Shown in pieces: positions 9,501 through 16,774 of a stretch of 37,055 nt of DNA. The DNA is from Actinomycetes bacterium (lineage in GTDB: Bacteria > Actinomycetota > Thermoleophilia > Solirubrobacterales > Solirubrobacteraceae), in NCBI GenBank assembly GCA_021820105.1, contig JAKAED010000019.1:1-37055 (forward strand), in the 5' to 3' direction. The position numbers and the translations under genes are program-made. The notes beneath the pieces were generated by a model. That model had not been told where the DNA came from and searched no databases. It was given only the letters and a program-made list of their open reading frames with translations. The stretch's first letter is position 1. Every line of letters starts with the position of its first letter.

Positions 9501-10225
9501 CGGTTCCAAACGATGACGTGATCGTGGAGCTGAGGATCGCCGGAGCGGCTGTCGTAATGCGTGAAAGCAGCGGCGATGATCCCGTCGAGCTCCTCCTGAA
9601 GGATGCCGTTCGTGCCGGAGCGGGAGTGGAAGGTGTTCGCCTCCGCGTACTTCAGGGTGATGGCGATTGCCTGGCGATGGCATTCATACATCGCCGCCTG
9701 CGTCTCCCGATCCGCCAGCGCCCACGCCACGCTGACGGACTTCTGGGGTGAGAACGTGAGATCAAAAGCCGCGACCGGCGGTCTGAACCTCTCCGTTCTG
9801 GCACGTTCCTGGGCCTCGATCTCAAGCGCCTGCACCGTCCGGGCGGTCTCATCCAGGGAGTCTGGGAGGCGCGCTATACGCTGGGCGATCCGTGTCTGAA
9901 GTGGCTCTGGTTCTGCGTTTGGCTTACGGCCGCACGCCTCACCGGAAACCGGGTCGACGCAGACGCCGAGCATGTTGTAGAGCTGCTCGGCGGTGACCTG
10001 GCTACCGGATTGGACGCCGCGGCCGTCGTCGAGACCGGCGAGCCCGGCGCCCATCCAGACGCCGGGAGGAGTACCGGTCGCCTCGTAGTAGCGGGTCAGG
10101 GGCGTCTCCTTCGGCGCTGGCCCGTCGCCGACGGCGATCGACTCGGTGAGGTACTTGTAGCCCGATCCGAGCGTCAGTCGGCGGACCGTCAACACACCGT
10201 TGCGAACCCGATGGTCCGTTGCCAC
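6524..10225 (-). CDS. MobF-family conjugative relaxase-helicase (TrwC/TraI type)
   Basis: A 1233-residue two-part transfer protein. The relaxase part has an N-terminal Y-x-Y (Y23, Y25, candidate nicking tyrosines) and the metal-binding three-histidine motif, H223 then DPQLHDH with H234 and H236. The helicase part has Walker A GPAGTGKST (562-570), Walker B IVDEAS (672-677), GDQHQL (702-707) and a UvrD-like C-terminal block ATTAHRAQGRTVD near 897-909. Such proteins nick one strand at oriT, stay covalently bound and unwind DNA for transfer. The start is uncertain: GTG 10225 is the longest, and GTG 10195 would begin the protein nearer its catalytic tyrosines, as in most MobF proteins. It is divergent from a small coiled-coil gene; the 158-bp gap could carry oriT. 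No frameshift is visible. Confidence 0.93.
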   Translation of the reverse strand: MATDHRVRNGVLTVRRLTLGSGYKYLTESIAVGDGPAPKETPLTRYYEATGTPPGVWMGAGLAGLDDGRGVQSGSQVTAEQLYNMLGVCVDPVSGEACGRKPNAEPEPLQTRIAQRIARLPDSLDETARTVQALEIEAQERARTERFRPPVAAFDLTFSPQKSVSVAWALADRETQAAMYECHRQAIAITLKYAEANTFHSRSGTNGILQEELDGIIAAAFTHYDSRSGDPQLHDHVIVWNRARSRSDGAWRTLDSRGLYKKVVALSEVFDGVLEDLLTDQLGVGWQRMETRGGQLKVEIQGVGEQLLTEFSQRRGEMDLVEDQLTRAFVERNGHLPSPVQRRRIAQQANLRTRHQKRPRSLAEMSLDWRARATPMVGETEAWVQSLKHRSDLPPLRAADLGQEILADLATLARDHSTERRATFTRANLLAEVHRQLRGVRFADHTERLAVAERAVEIALQETVMVSAPELHHVPHRYRRADGTTMLRPADQLLYTTETLLDAEQRLLDAGRSIGAPTVPVATVAGVAARNLPGRDYGLSVDQALAVQQIVTSGRQLDLLIGPAGTGKSTTMAGLRAAWEREHGAGSVLGLAPSAAAAEVLAHELGIDAENTSKWLFEHRRNDQREHELAALAAASTDASHPRHATATSGARQRELRAALDRWSLKPGQIVIVDEASLAGTFALEELTSAAVAAGAKVLLVGDQHQLSGVEAGGMFRALIRDRGTHVAELEDVRRFTNDWEKDASLRLRRGQADVIAVYDAHDRISSGTREELIAELYGRWKEDVDAGLTSLMIAENGETVAELNRRARADRVAAGHVLASGVELSGEQRAGVGDEVVTRQNERRIGTRRGWVKNGDRWIVTATHPDGGLTVKRASVRGKVELPAAYVAEHVELAYATTAHRAQGRTVDTAHAMIASGSSREALYVAVTRGRNSNRLYVDVAYDPDPASGHGGAIEEETAHAVLSGVLANEGAAVAAHAQITASWDRAESLARLHAEYLTIGRAAQANRWETLMKSVGLTGDQAQQAITSDAYGPLVAALQDAEARGLDIDRALPQLVRARALADADDIAAVLHWRVDAWVEKAASRHRLPPQLIVGLIPRAQRVDDPDLRQALEERADAMESRTTALLQEALGTQADWLQQLGTLPVDEGARVQWLRQARIVVAYRDRWGIRSSEPVGDSAQSIEQTSHRRRAAAASARAKAIAARTHHDLMDAQARQITPSEISPGPELGR

Positions 10226-10383
10226 TCATCGCTGAGGCTGGACGTCACGATGGCTCTGTCGGACTTGAGCGCAGGGCTGTTCCTCGAATGCCAGCCGTGT
10301 GGGTCGGTCGTTGGTCGTGGGTGCCGGTGGCTTGGGGAGCGGAGGGTGGTCGCGGCGGTTGTTGGCGGCGTTAGGCTGTTGGC
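10226..10383. promoter_or_regulatory. Divergent relaxase/coiled-coil gene spacer; possible oriT region
   Basis: A 158-bp spacer with a marked G/T-rich plus strand in its second half (about 10305-10380). oriT often lies beside the relaxase gene, so this is a candidate by position only; I recognise no nic motif. A -10-like TAGGCT (10372-10377) lies 6 nt before ATG 10384, suggesting a leaderless transcript for that gene. Confidence 0.3.
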
Positions 10384-10857
10384 ATGGCGCTGGATGTGGA
10401 CAGCTTGTTGGCTGGGCATGAGCGGATGTGGGCGCGACGTGTTGAGGCGCTGGAGCGCTGGCATGAGGCGCGGGGCCGGGTGGAGCAGGCTGGGGATCGG
10501 CTGGAGCGTCGACGGCAGGCGCGCGAGGCGGAGCTCGTCAGGGTCAGCCGGGGACTGAGCGCGCGCCAACGGGCCTGGGCGGCGAGGCACTCCACCTACG
10601 AGTCCCGTCCGCGGGACCGGGCTGGGCGGCAGGTGTTGGTGAACTGGACCTACAGGCGTAAGCAGATCGAGGCGGCAGAGGCCAAGTGGGCGGCCGCGCT
10701 CGCCACGGCGCGCCGGTCGCTCTCGGAGGCTGACGTGTTGCTCGCCGCCGCCAGCCGTGACGTTCTCGGAGCATGGGAGACCCAAGCACCAAGCCTGACC
10801 GGCGTGAGCCGGCCCGAGCTCCGGTTGCTCGCTCGGCGCGCGCCCACGCCGAGCTGA
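10384..10857 (+). CDS. Small coiled-coil protein divergent from relaxase
   Basis: A 157-residue, Arg/Ala/Glu-rich, probably helical protein. Two long heptad-like stretches (about 10-60 and 85-125) are joined by a basic segment. I do not recognise a family. The coding frame is favoured over opposite-strand frames because its residue pattern is regular and amphipathic and a TAGGCT box sits 6 nt before the ATG. By position, head-to-head with the relaxase gene, an accessory relaxosome or transfer-regulation role is possible but unproven. It ends 47 bp before the convergent FAD-reductase gene. Confidence 0.55.
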   Translation: MALDVDSLLAGHERMWARRVEALERWHEARGRVEQAGDRLERRRQAREAELVRVSRGLSARQRAWAARHSTYESRPRDRAGRQVLVNWTYRRKQIEAAEAKWAAALATARRSLSEADVLLAAASRDVLGAWETQAPSLTGVSRPELRLLARRAPTPS

Positions 10858-10904
10858 ATTCCCCGTCGACTCAACCGGTGGCTGATTTGGCGACGCGAAC
10901 GCGA

Positions 10905-12305
10905 CTAGGCCGTCGTGGGTGATGCCTGTAGCTCGCGGACCCATTCTTGGGCGCCGACCTGGACGGCGTCCCACGGTGAGCCGAGCGGCGGCGTGTAGGA
11001 GAGGTCGAGGTCGGAGAGTTCGTCGATCGTCATGACGTTGTGGATCGCGGTCGCGGCGATGTCGACGCGCTTGGCGACTTCAGAGCCGAGATGTCCAAGG
11101 AGCTGCAGTCCGAGGAGCCGCCCGTCGCGACGGTCAGCTGTGTAGCGCATCTGGATCGGATGGCTGCCGGGGTAGTAGGCCTTGTGGTCGTCGGCTTGGG
11201 AGGCGACAGTGAGTGGCTCGAAGTCGGCGGCTTGGGCCTCATGGTCGCGCAGGCCGGTGCGGGCGATGACAGTCTCGAAGACCTTGACGACTTGGGTGCC
11301 GAGGCTGCCGACGTACTCGCGGTCGCGGCCGAGCGCGTTCTCGGCGGCGATCCGGCCTTGCTTGTGGGCGGTGGTGCCGAGCGGTAGGTAGGTGGTACCG
11401 AGCAGCTGGTGGTGGGTGGTGACGCAGTCGCCGGCGGCGAACACGTGCGGGAGGTTGGTGCGCATCCGCCGATCGACGGCGATCGCGCCCTTGAACCCCA
11501 ACTCGGCGCCGGCGCCGGCTGCCAGCTCGATGTCGGGGCGCACGCCGACGACGACCAGGACGACGTCCGCCGGGTAGGTCAGGTCGCTGCCGTCGGGACC
11601 GGTGGCCTGGACTGCCAGCGGCGAGCCCGCGGCCGGGTCGGTCTGTTCGATTGCGTTGACCTTGGTGCCGGTGGCGACCGTCACGCCGTTGCGCTCAAGC
11701 TCGGCGTGGACGTGCGCCCCGAGCTCGGGGTCGACGGTCGGTAGTACCTCGGGGAGCTGTTCGAGTTGGGTGACCTGCAGCCCGCGCATCGTCAGGCCTT
11801 CGGCCATCTCCAGGCCGATGTAGCCGGCCCCGACGATGACCCCTCGCTTAATCCCGTCGCGCTCGAGCGTCTTGGTCAGCGCGAAGGTGTCGTCCATCGA
11901 GTGCAGCAGGTGTACGCCGTCATCAGGACCGAGCTGGTCAAGCCCGGTGATCGGCGGACGCACAGACACCGCGCCGGTGCCGACGATGAGTTCGTTGTAG
12001 GCGAGTTCCTCCTCGGTCCCGTCTTTGCTCACGACCAGCAGCTTGCGGGCCTCGACGTCGATCTTCTTCGCGAGGGTGTCGAGGCGTAGGTTCATGCCTG
12101 TTGCTTCGAGGTCGGCGTAGGTGCGGTGCGCGAGGTTGCGCCAGTGCGTGACCTCCCCGGAGATGTAGTAGGGGATGCCGCAGATCGAGAAATTCGGGTA
12201 GGCATCTGCCACCACCACGGTGACGTCTGTGGTGGGGTCGAGTTCGCGGGCGCGTAGCGCGGCGCTGATGCCGGCGTCGCTGCCGCCGATCGCGATCAGG
12301 TGCAT
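10905..12305 (-). CDS. FAD-dependent pyridine nucleotide-disulfide reductase (CoA-disulfide reductase/NADH oxidase-like)
   Basis: A 466-residue flavoenzyme. It has an N-terminal FAD Rossmann site (IGGSDAGISAALRARE, 7-22), the single redox cysteine C42 in FSICGIPYYISGEV as in CoA-disulfide reductase and NADH oxidase, and a second NAD(P)H Rossmann site (GVIVGAGYIGLEMAE). HVFAAGDCV is the FAD motif near the end of the core, and a C-terminal dimerisation domain follows. ATG 12305 is preceded by AGGAG; longer upstream frame is unlikely coding. It is the third gene after arsC and the aquaporin, separated from the latter by 28 bp. Such enzymes keep low-molecular-weight thiols reduced, so supplying reducing power to ArsC or handling arsenic-thiol adducts is a reasonable inference. 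No rhodanese domain is fused. Confidence 0.85.
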   Translation of the reverse strand: MHLIAIGGSDAGISAALRARELDPTTDVTVVVADAYPNFSICGIPYYISGEVTHWRNLAHRTYADLEATGMNLRLDTLAKKIDVEARKLLVVSKDGTEEELAYNELIVGTGAVSVRPPITGLDQLGPDDGVHLLHSMDDTFALTKTLERDGIKRGVIVGAGYIGLEMAEGLTMRGLQVTQLEQLPEVLPTVDPELGAHVHAELERNGVTVATGTKVNAIEQTDPAAGSPLAVQATGPDGSDLTYPADVVLVVVGVRPDIELAAGAGAELGFKGAIAVDRRMRTNLPHVFAAGDCVTTHHQLLGTTYLPLGTTAHKQGRIAAENALGRDREYVGSLGTQVVKVFETVIARTGLRDHEAQAADFEPLTVASQADDHKAYYPGSHPIQMRYTADRRDGRLLGLQLLGHLGSEVAKRVDIAATAIHNVMTIDELSDLDLSYTPPLGSPWDAVQVGAQEWVRELQASPTTA

Positions 12306-12333
12306 CGAGTGGTGTCTCCTGGGTTTGGTTTGG

Positions 12334-13095
12334 TTAGGCGCGCGCGGGTTCTGCGTGCTGGTTGGTGAGCTTGTGGTCGTCGGTTTGGTCGTGGGGCATG
12401 ACCGCGTCAGCGGCCTCCGCGGGCGTGATGTGCGGGTACAGCACACGGATCACGCCGATCGCGAGCGCGCCGCCGACGAGCTGCGCTACGACGTAGGCGG
12501 GGACTGACGCGGGGGCGATCCCGGCGAATGTGTTGGAGAACATCCGGCCGATGCTGATCGCCGGGTTCGCGAACGAGGTGGAGCTCGTGAACCAGTACGC
12601 GGCGCCGATGTAGGCGCCCACGGCGGCGGGTGCCATCGAGGAGCGGTGGCTGCGCGCGAGGGCGAAGATGACGAGGATCAGTCCGAGGGTCGCGACGATC
12701 TCGCCGAGCAGGTGTGCCGGGCTGGCGCGGTGGTGCGCGGCGATGGTCACGGCGCTGAGCCCGAACATCGCGTTCGCGACGATCGCACCGAAGCTACAGC
12801 CGGCGATTTGGGCGGGGATGTAGGCGGCGGTGTCGCGCCATGACAGCCCGCCGAATGTCGCGTCGACGAGTGAGACGACGGGGTTGAAGTGCGCGCCGGA
12901 GACGGGGCCGAACATCAGGATGATCGCGAACAGCCCGGCCGCGGTCGCGGCCGCGTTCTCGAACAGCTCCAGCCCGACATCGTTCGGGGAGAGCTGTACG
13001 GCGGCGATCCCGGAGCCGATCACCAGCGCGGCCAGGAACGCCGAGCCGAGGAACTCCGCGAACAGCCGCCGCCACAGCGACGCTTCTACGCTCAC
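12334..13095 (-). CDS. Aquaporin/MIP channel of the ars operon (AqpS-like)
   Basis: A 253-residue six-helix MIP channel. The first half-helix motif is GAHFNPVVSL, with NPV replacing NPA. The second is FANPAISIGRMF, a canonical NPA. In Sinorhizobium meliloti AqpS, encoded beside arsC, provides downhill arsenite exit in place of an ArsB pump, and later work links it to methylarsenicals. The same neighbours here suggest the same role. Start GTG 13095 overlaps the arsC stop as GTGA, so translation is probably coupled. The cytoplasmic C-terminus is His/Asp-rich (DAVMPHDQTDDHK). Water or glycerol transport cannot be excluded. Confidence 0.88.
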   Translation of the reverse strand: MSVEASLWRRLFAEFLGSAFLAALVIGSGIAAVQLSPNDVGLELFENAAATAAGLFAIILMFGPVSGAHFNPVVSLVDATFGGLSWRDTAAYIPAQIAGCSFGAIVANAMFGLSAVTIAAHHRASPAHLLGEIVATLGLILVIFALARSHRSSMAPAAVGAYIGAAYWFTSSTSFANPAISIGRMFSNTFAGIAPASVPAYVVAQLVGGALAIGVIRVLYPHITPAEAADAVMPHDQTDDHKLTNQHAEPARA

Positions 13096-13775
13096 GCGCT
13101 TCCCACCGGATGCTTGGCGTCCACGCCGGCGGTGTCGGGCAGCAGAGTGGTCAGCAGCTCATGGACGTGTTTGTCGATCTCGTCGCGGATCAAGCGGACC
13201 TGCTCGATCGGCCGCCCCTCCGGGTCGCTGACCTCCCAGTCCTCATAGCGCTTGCCGGGGTAGACCGGGCACGCCTCGCCGCACCCCATCGTCACGACCA
13301 CATCGGCGGCGCGCACGACGATGTCGGTCAGCGGCTTGGGGAACTCGTGCGTGACGTCCAGGCCGACCTCGCTCATCGCCTCGATCACGACCGGGTAGAT
13401 CCGCTCGCCAGGGTTTGAGCCGGCGCATCGCACCCCGAGCCGGTCGCCGCCAAGATGGTGGGCGAGCGCCGCGGCCATCTGGCTGCGGCCGGCGTTGTGC
13501 TCGCACACGAACAAGACCTCTGGGACCGTCTTGGGGGCCAGGCCCTCGACCTGTGCTGCAGCGCCTAGCTGGTCTTTGGCGAAGCGCTCGACCAGCGCGG
13601 GAAAGAACGGCGGCAGGACCGTCGCATGCTCGGTCAGTCGATCCCAAGCGTCATCGACAGCGCGAGCGACGGTCTCCTGTGAGAAGACGCCGTGGTACTT
13701 GGTCGCGAGTCGCCCAACGACGCTCTCAAGCGCGCTGCTCATCGGATCGCTTTTGTGGAACTGCGGGTCCTGCAT
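13092..13775 (-). CDS. arsC: Arsenate reductase ArsC, LMW-phosphatase type with N-terminal helical domain
   Basis: A 227-residue cytoplasmic enzyme reducing arsenate to arsenite. Residues about 10-80 form the N-terminal three-helix domain seen in actinobacterial ArsC. The catalytic P-loop is VCEHNAGRS, with nucleophile C91 and R97. Later cysteines C165 and C169 (TMGCGEACPVYPG) sit where the thioredoxin-linked ArsC class has its resolving pair, so reduction through thioredoxin is likely, though some actinobacterial members use mycothiol. YEDWEVSDP carries the loop acid. ATG 13775 has GGGAGG at a good distance. It is the first gene of the leftward operon, divergent from arsR, with a GTGA overlap into the aquaporin gene. 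Confidence 0.93.
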   Translation of the reverse strand: MQDPQFHKSDPMSSALESVVGRLATKYHGVFSQETVARAVDDAWDRLTEHATVLPPFFPALVERFAKDQLGAAAQVEGLAPKTVPEVLFVCEHNAGRSQMAAALAHHLGGDRLGVRCAGSNPGERIYPVVIEAMSEVGLDVTHEFPKPLTDIVVRAADVVVTMGCGEACPVYPGKRYEDWEVSDPEGRPIEQVRLIRDEIDKHVHELLTTLLPDTAGVDAKHPVGSA

Positions 13776-13812
13776 GAGTGGCCTCCCGGTACGATTGGCC
13801 GCATCCTATCCA

Positions 13813-13848
13813 TTGACAAGCATCACTTCAATTGATACTTGTAGATTG
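13813..13848 (+). promoter_or_regulatory. arsR promoter and ArsR operator
   Basis: TTGACA (13813-13818) is followed by GATACT (13834-13839), a 15-nt spacer, and ATG begins at 13849, so the arsR mRNA is probably leaderless. The promoter contains an imperfect 25-bp inverted repeat, CAAGCATCAC (13817-13826) and TTGATACTTG (13832-13841), with an ATCA-N7-TGAT core typical of ArsR/SmtB sites. Binding there would occlude the -35/-10 region and could also control the divergent arsC operon. Confidence 0.65.
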
Positions 13849-14211
13849 ATGAGCGTCGATTTGCCTGTCCTCGAACTGACCCCCAAGACCAAGCGCCCGG
13901 CCGGCGAGCCGTGCTGTGAGCCGGTCGTCTATCCCGACGTCCAACGCGACCATGCGATCCGGATGGCCGAGGTCGCCAAGGCGCTCGGCGATCCGATCCG
14001 ACTGCAGCTCGTGGATGTGCTGCGCAAGCACGCCGGCAAGGTGTGTGTCTGCGAGCTGGTGCCGCTGTTCGACATCGCCCAGCCGACCCTTTCGCACCAC
14101 CTCAAGAAGCTGCGTGAGGCCGGGATCGTCGCCTCCGAGCGCCAGGGCCTCTGGGCCTACTACTACGTCATCCCCGACGCCCTTAAGGAGCTATCCGCAT
14201 GGCTGAGCTGA
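13849..14211 (+). CDS. arsR: ArsR-family arsenite-responsive repressor
   Basis: A 120-residue winged-helix repressor. Its HTH region contains KVCVCELVPLFDIAQPTLSHHLKKL, with C66 and C68 at the ELCVCDL-type arsenite site. It also has an N-terminal C22-C23 pair; Corynebacterium glutamicum ArsR likewise uses an N-terminal Cys-Cys plus one helix cysteine. Trivalent arsenic would bind these thiols and release the operator. ATG 13849 is chosen because the frame upstream runs through the promoter/operator; the start lies just after the -10 box. The arsM start overlaps its last 13 nt, indicating coupling. Confidence 0.92.
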   Translation: MSVDLPVLELTPKTKRPAGEPCCEPVVYPDVQRDHAIRMAEVAKALGDPIRLQLVDVLRKHAGKVCVCELVPLFDIAQPTLSHHLKKLREAGIVASERQGLWAYYYVIPDALKELSAWLS

Positions 14212-15131
14212 CCACGCCCGAGACCACCACGCCGCAGCCTGCGGCCTGTTGCGCCCCCGAGCAGCAGGCCGACTGCTGCGCACCGGCTGATAAGGCCGCA
14301 TGCTGTGACCCGAGCCACGGCGACGGGTGCGGCTGCGCCGCCGGCCAGGGCACCGACCCGGCCGCCAGCGACATCCGCGAGCAAGTGCGCGAGCGGTACG
14401 CCGCCGCCGCGCTGCAGGTGACGACCACCGATCCGGGCGCCGGGTGCTGCGCGCCGAGCGACACGTTCGACGGCGGCAGCGAAGTGTTCGGCGCCGCCCT
14501 CTACGCGCTCGGGGACCGTGAGCAGATTCCCGATACCGCGGCGCTCGCTTCGCTCGGCTGCGGCAACCCCACCGCCGTCGCCGAACTTCACGAGGGCGAG
14601 ACCGTCCTCGACCTCGGGTCCGGTGGTGGGATCGACGTGCTGCTCTCAGCCAAACGGGTCGGTGAGACCGGGCTCGCGTACGGGTTGGATATGACGGATG
14701 AGATGCTCGCGCTCGCCCGCGAGAACCAGCACAAGGCCGGCGTGAAGAACGTGCAATGGCTACGCGGCCACATCGAAGCGATCCCGCTGCCCGCCGACAC
14801 CGTCGACGTCGTCATCTCCAACTGCGTCATCAACCTCTCAGGCGACAAGCCCCGCGTCATCGCCGAAGCCGCACGCGTCCTGCGGCCCGGCGGCCGGTTT
14901 GCGGTCTCCGACGTGATCGCCGACGAGGACATGGACGACGCGACCCGCGCCGACATGCAGGCATACACCGGCTGCATCGCCGGCGCGCTCACCCGCCGCG
15001 AGTTCGAGCAGATCCTCACGAGCGCCGGGTTCGAGAACGTCGAGATCCAAGAGACCCACCGCGTCCACCAGTACGCCGGCTCGGCGATCATCCGGGCGCA
15101 TGTGCCGGCAGGCGCCGCCGCGGGTAGCTAA
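14199..15131 (+). CDS. arsM: Arsenite S-adenosylmethionine methyltransferase with Cys-rich N-terminal extension
   Basis: A 310-residue cytoplasmic enzyme methylating As(III). The SAM motif is VLDLGSGGGIDVLLSAKRVG (about 136-155). The conserved arsenic-binding cysteines are C121 (SLGCGNPT), C209 (SNCVINL) and C259 (YTGCIAGAL). A further pair, C83-C84, lies before the core. Unusually, residues 17-46 carry four cysteine clusters (C17/18, C26/27, C35/36, C44/46), two of them CCAP. This extension is not part of the catalytic core and could bind or relay As(III). ATG 14199 has AAGGAG at good spacing inside the end of arsR. The product is methylated arsenic, which may be volatile or exported by neighbouring transporters. 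Confidence 0.93.
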   Translation: MAELTTPETTTPQPAACCAPEQQADCCAPADKAACCDPSHGDGCGCAAGQGTDPAASDIREQVRERYAAAALQVTTTDPGAGCCAPSDTFDGGSEVFGAALYALGDREQIPDTAALASLGCGNPTAVAELHEGETVLDLGSGGGIDVLLSAKRVGETGLAYGLDMTDEMLALARENQHKAGVKNVQWLRGHIEAIPLPADTVDVVISNCVINLSGDKPRVIAEAARVLRPGGRFAVSDVIADEDMDDATRADMQAYTGCIAGALTRREFEQILTSAGFENVEIQETHRVHQYAGSAIIRAHVPAGAAAGS

Positions 15132-15151
15132 TCGCGCTCCGGATCTGACTG

Positions 15152-16396
15152 ATGACCGCGCGGCGCCCAACGCGCGCCGCGCGGACCAGCCCGAAGCCAG
15201 TTCTCAGCCGGTCTTGGATCAGCACGCTTGGCCTGGTCACGATCGTCGCCTATGGGGTCGCGTACTACTCCTTCACCGCGCTGATCGACCCGATCAGGCA
15301 CACCACGGGCTGGAGCACAACCGCGCTTGGCGCGACCTTCAGCGCGGTGCTCGTCATCGGCGGCATCGGCGGCCTGTTCGGTGGACGGCTCGTTGACCGG
15401 GTTGGCACCCGACCGGCCTTCCTCGTCGTGGGCACCATCGGCGCCGCCGCCATCGCCGCCGCGTCTGTATGCAACGGACTGGTCGCGTTCGCTGCGCTCT
15501 ACGCCCTCGGCGCGGGGGCGATCTCGGCGCTCGGGTACTACCACGTCACCCAACCCGCCGCGATCCGAGCCGCACCCGACTACCCCGAACGCGCAGTGGT
15601 CCGCCTCACGATCTTCGGCGCATTCGCCAGCCCCATCTTCATTCCCCTCACAACCTGGCTGGTCCACGAAACCGGCTGGCGCGCCACGCTACGCATCCAG
15701 GCGCTACTCACCGCGGCCGTGTTCCTCATCGCGGCGGTCACACACAACACCACCAGTAAGAACGAGCGCGCGGATGCGTCGCGTTCCGGTCGGCGGAGTC
15801 ACACGCGCCTGGCGCTCACGACGGCCTGGCGAAGCCAGGGCGTGCGCCGCTGGGTGCTCGCGTCAGTGATCAGCGGCGCCGCGATCGACGTCATTCTCAC
15901 CTACCAAATCCCGATCATGGTCGCTGCCGGACTACCAGCCGGAGCCGCCGCGACCATCGCCGGCCTCCGCGGCTTCGCCCAGCTCGGCGGCCGCCTACCA
16001 CTCTCACCAGTGCTCACCAAACTCGGCGCCCGGACGACTATCGTGACCGCCCTAGCGCTCGCCCTGGCCGGCGCCCTGCTGCTGCTCGCCAGCCGTCACC
16101 TCGTGCCAGCGATCGGCTACAGCCTGCTCGCCGGCGTCTCACTCGGCGCGATCTCCACCCTCCAGGGCATCTACACCAACGAGCTCGTCGGCAACGAGAA
16201 CCTCAGCCTGCTCATGGGCGCCCAGCAAGCCGTCTTTGCGGTCGGCAGCGCCCTGGGCCCCGTGATCGCCGGAGTGATCTTCCAAGCCGACAACAGCTAC
16301 ACGCCCGTGGTGCTGATCACCACTGCCGGTCTTCTCGTCTCAGCCGTCATTCTCGCTGGCGGACGATCGACCCTGGCGATCAGCACGATCACCTAA
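15152..16396 (+). CDS. MFS transporter of the ars locus, candidate arsenical exporter
   Basis: A 414-residue major facilitator with about 12 hydrophobic helices and an MFS-A-like loop GGRLVDRVGTR after the second helix. A basic, poorly conserved central loop near residues 205-225 separates the halves. It lies 20 bp after arsM and 24 bp before the second regulator. It is not obviously ArsJ, since no GAPDH partner is present, and it is neither Acr3 nor ArsB. Position in a locus without a known pump makes it a candidate exporter of arsenite or methylarsenicals, but other substrates are possible. No cysteine-rich segment is present. Confidence 0.8.
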   Translation: MTARRPTRAARTSPKPVLSRSWISTLGLVTIVAYGVAYYSFTALIDPIRHTTGWSTTALGATFSAVLVIGGIGGLFGGRLVDRVGTRPAFLVVGTIGAAAIAAASVCNGLVAFAALYALGAGAISALGYYHVTQPAAIRAAPDYPERAVVRLTIFGAFASPIFIPLTTWLVHETGWRATLRIQALLTAAVFLIAAVTHNTTSKNERADASRSGRRSHTRLALTTAWRSQGVRRWVLASVISGAAIDVILTYQIPIMVAAGLPAGAAATIAGLRGFAQLGGRLPLSPVLTKLGARTTIVTALALALAGALLLLASRHLVPAIGYSLLAGVSLGAISTLQGIYTNELVGNENLSLLMGAQQAVFAVGSALGPVIAGVIFQADNSYTPVVLITTAGLLVSAVILAGGRSTLAISTIT

Positions 16397-16420
16397 TTCA
16401 ACGCCCGTTAGGATGTAGCT

Positions 16421-16774
16421 ATGTCTGGAGATCGCTGCGATCTGCTCTGTCTGGACCTGCCACGCGCTGAACGGCTACGTGCGCAGCGAACCGATCTCGC
16501 TACGGCAGAGCAGGCAGCGTTGCGCGCCAAAGCACTCGGTGATCCCACCCGGCTGACGATCGCATTAGCACTGCGCGACGGCGAGGAGCTGTGCGTCTGT
16601 GACCTCAGCTGGGTCGTCGAGCGCAACGAGAATCTCGTCTCCCACCACGTCCGGCTGCTGCGCACCGCCGGGCTGGTCAGCTCCCGGCGAGACGGCAAGA
16701 TGGTCCTCTACTCGCTCACCGACGCAGGCCGAGCGCTGCTAGAGGCTGTGGTCGAGCCGCGAGCTTTCGCATGA
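16421..16774 (+). CDS. ArsR/CmtR-like metalloregulator
   Basis: A 117-residue winged-helix repressor of the ArsR/SmtB superfamily. It has an N-terminal C-x3-C (DRCDLLCLDL) and the helix motif EELCVCDLSWVV, a pattern closer to CadC/CmtR Cd/Pb sensors than to the first ArsR here. N-E-N-L-V-S-H-H-V-R is the recognition helix. A -10-like TAGGAT (16409-16414) lies 6 nt before the ATG, so it may have its own leaderless promoter besides read-through from arsM-MFS. Its stop overlaps the next start as ATGA. It probably controls the CDF-like transporter; the inducer (As, Cd or Pb) cannot be settled from sequence. Confidence 0.85.
   Translation: MSGDRCDLLCLDLPRAERLRAQRTDLATAEQAALRAKALGDPTRLTIALALRDGEELCVCDLSWVVERNENLVSHHVRLLRTAGLVSSRRDGKMVLYSLTDAGRALLEAVVEPRAFA

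Noticed and set aside
10189-10974. Minus-strand frame of 261 codons across the small coiled-coil gene
   Set aside because: Pro/Arg/Ser-rich and irregular; the plus-strand frame is more protein-like and has a promoter-like box at its start.
15152-16396. MFS gene as ArsJ
   Set aside because: ArsJ works with a glyceraldehyde-3-phosphate dehydrogenase encoded beside it; no such gene is here.
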